Shown here one piece after another: positions 6,933 to 7,521 of a stretch of 7,521 nt of DNA; the stretch's first letter is position 1; every line of letters starts with the position of its first letter. The position numbers were made by a program, and so were the translations under genes. Under the pieces are notes generated by a model. It saw only the letters and a program-made list of their open reading frames with translations, did no database searches and had not been told where the DNA came from. This stretch comes from an uncultured Rhodospirillales bacterium. Lineage in GTDB: Bacteria; Pseudomonadota; Alphaproteobacteria; CALMVH01. The stretch covers positions 1-7,521 of the forward strand of contig CALMVH010000331.1 in the NCBI GenBank assembly GCA_937873165.1, written 5' to 3'.

Positions 6933-7200
6933 CTTCCTGCACCGATGACCATCGCGAACCGGTGCCGATGCTCGTCCATCTTGTTATTGATCATCTGATG
7001 GCAACGCAAGATCGCGCCAATGCGATGATGCGTTGCAAACACACTCAGCACTGCCGAAAAAGCCATTCGAGACATACCGGCGAAATCGCCTGGAAACCCA
7101 CGGAATCACCGCGCCTCTAGTGACAGGCACCCGCCAACCCGCGCGGAACCGCGCCGGAGTGCGAGGCCTTCTAAGTCATTGTAAATATTAGGAAACTCGG
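6933..7200. other. Non-coding stretch between the recombinase gene and tRNA-Ser, rich in dyads
   Basis: I see no gene in these 268 bases; the minus-strand frame crossing them runs into the recombinase gene and resembles nothing I know. Besides the long hairpin at 7001-7036 there are GCACCG/CGGTGC arms at 6939-6944 and 6960-6965, GGCGA AA TCGCC at 7079-7090, and GCGCGG AA CCGCGC at 7141-7154. This is where the attachment site of the element would be expected, next to the integrase and ending in the tRNA 3' end. Confidence 0.5.
7001..7036. repeat. Strong two-part hairpin / dyad downstream of the recombinase gene
   Basis: The outer arms GCAACGCA (7001-7008) and TGCGTTGC (7029-7036) pair perfectly over 8 bp. 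Inside them, ATCGC (7011-7015) and GCGAT (7022-7026) pair over 5 bp around the loop GCCAAT, with a 2x2 mismatch between the two stems. It starts 68 bases past the recombinase stop codon. There is no T-run on either side. It may be a factor-dependent terminator or RNA 3'-end structure for the operon, or a symmetric protein- or recombinase-binding site. Confidence 0.55.
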
Positions 7201-7290
7201 TGGCGGAGGGGGTCGGATTCGAACCCACGGAGAACTTGCGCCCTCGCCGGTTTTCAAGACCGGTGCCTTAAACCGCTCGGCCACCCCTCC
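7201..7290 (-). tRNA. tRNA-Ser, anticodon UGA
   Basis: On the minus strand a full class II tRNA folds. Acceptor GGAGGGG pairs with CCCCTCC, followed by discriminator G and an encoded CCA (7201-7203). The D arm is GCC/GGC. The anticodon stem CCGGT/ACCGG encloses loop CTTGAAA, giving anticodon TGA, which reads UCN serine codons. The long variable arm is GAGGGC GCAA GTTCTC. The T arm is GTGGG TTCGAAT CCGAC. All stems pair except one T-stem position, where G faces G (conventional 51-63; base 7214 on the plus strand). Restoring C there would make the stem perfect. The 3' end faces the recombinase operon, the usual orientation for an island inserted at a tRNA gene. Confidence 0.95.
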
Positions 7291-7301
7291 GCACGGTGCG
7301 T

Positions 7302-7330
7302 ATTCAAATGAAAAAACGCGCCACAATCAA
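7302..7330 (-). promoter_or_regulatory. Putative promoter of tRNA-Ser
   Basis: Read on the minus strand: -35 TTGATT (7325-7330), a 17-base spacer, and -10 TTGAAT (7302-7307). Initiation would fall about 5 bases before the mature tRNA 5' end at 7290. The hexamers are imperfect, but spacing and position are right for a tRNA promoter. Confidence 0.5.
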
Positions 7331-7385
7331 GGCTGTCGTCGCGTAGCATCTTTTCCTTGGCTGTTCGTCCCGCTAACCTAGCTTT

Positions 7386-7521
7386 GTGCAAACCAGAACC
7401 AGCCTCGCCGCCGCCTTCCTGTGTCTCGCGCTGACGCGCTTTGCCGCCGCACAGGACCTCGCCGAGTTTGATCAGGAGATCCGGTCCGCAGCCTTGTCGG
7501 CCGGTGTTTCGCAAGAAACGG
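7386..7521 (+). CDS. Start of a secreted protein, probably a lytic murein transglycosylase; 3' end outside window
   Basis: From GTG at 7386 the frame stays open to the window end (45 codons). It begins MQTRTSLAAAFLCLALTRF and continues AAAQDLAEFDQEIRSAALS. The first part is a typical signal peptide: a basic start, a hydrophobic core and a likely cut after AAA or AAAQ. The following FDQEIRSAALSAGVSQET resembles the opening of MltB-type lytic transglycosylases, which cut peptidoglycan strands in the periplasm. The catalytic domain is outside the window, so the family call rests on a short segment. GTG is the only standard start after the in-frame stop at 7374-7376; I see no good ribosome site. 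It is divergent from tRNA-Ser and probably belongs to the core chromosome. Confidence 0.6.
   Translation, partial: MQTRTSLAAAFLCLALTRFAAAQDLAEFDQEIRSAALSAGVSQET

Noticed and set aside
6830..7075. An 81-codon minus-strand frame covering the recombinase 3' end and part of the intergenic region.
   Set aside because: No family resemblance, no ribosome site that I can see, and it spans the hairpin at 7001-7036.
7254..7514. An 86-codon open frame on the minus strand.
   Set aside because: It runs through the tRNA gene and opposite the signal-peptide gene, with no recognisable protein features.
1..7521. CRISPR array, insertion sequence ends or transposase.
   Set aside because: I saw no regularly spaced repeats, no transposase-like protein and no terminal inverted repeats with target duplication.

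Overview
The window reads as one end of a genomic (defence) island beside a tRNA-Ser gene, probably in an alphaproteobacterium. Three things point there: GC-rich core-type genes, the gene trio DUF3489 - DUF2924 - large serine recombinase that is common in Alphaproteobacteria, and a tRNA-Ser(UGA) next to what looks like a secreted lytic murein transglycosylase. Sphingomonadales is my best guess, but this is family knowledge and not proof.

Layout, left to right. (1) Bases 1-1071, + strand: the C-terminal end of a DNA adenine methyltransferase or type IIG-like restriction protein with a TaqI-type target-recognition domain; its start lies outside the window. (2) About 1163-1559, +: a broken, truncated remnant of an McrB-type AAA ATPase. 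Its Walker A motif is split across two frames and only the start of the motor domain survives. (3) 1556-4258, - strand: an intact 900-residue protein joining an N-terminal PHP metal-hydrolase domain to an SMC/ABC-like ATPase (TrlF-like). It is convergent with the McrB remnant. (4) 4259-4570: a 312-base divergent intergenic region holding a TATAAT box for the PHP-ATPase gene and several small dyads. (5) 4571-6932, +: a tightly packed operon of a DUF3489 protein, a DUF2924 protein and a large serine recombinase. (6) 6933-7200: non-coding, with a strong two-part hairpin 68 bases past the recombinase stop. (7) 7201-7290, -: tRNA-Ser(UGA) with encoded CCA and one T-stem mismatch. (8) 7386-7521, +: the start of a secreted lytic transglycosylase-like protein, cut by the window edge; this looks like chromosomal backbone.

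How it fits together. The recombinase operon sits at the island edge against the 3' end of the tRNA, as mobility genes usually do. Inward from it lie three nucleic-acid-directed defence-type genes: the PHP-ATPase, the dead McrB-like ATPase and the modification/restriction protein. The McrB remnant suggests turnover of defence genes, with the PHP-ATPase now occupying the place where the rest of an mcrBC-like locus would be expected. The least understood active component is the PHP-SMC ATPase. The most unusual sequence details are the tRNA T-stem mismatch at the presumed integration side and the dyad next to the recombinase gene.
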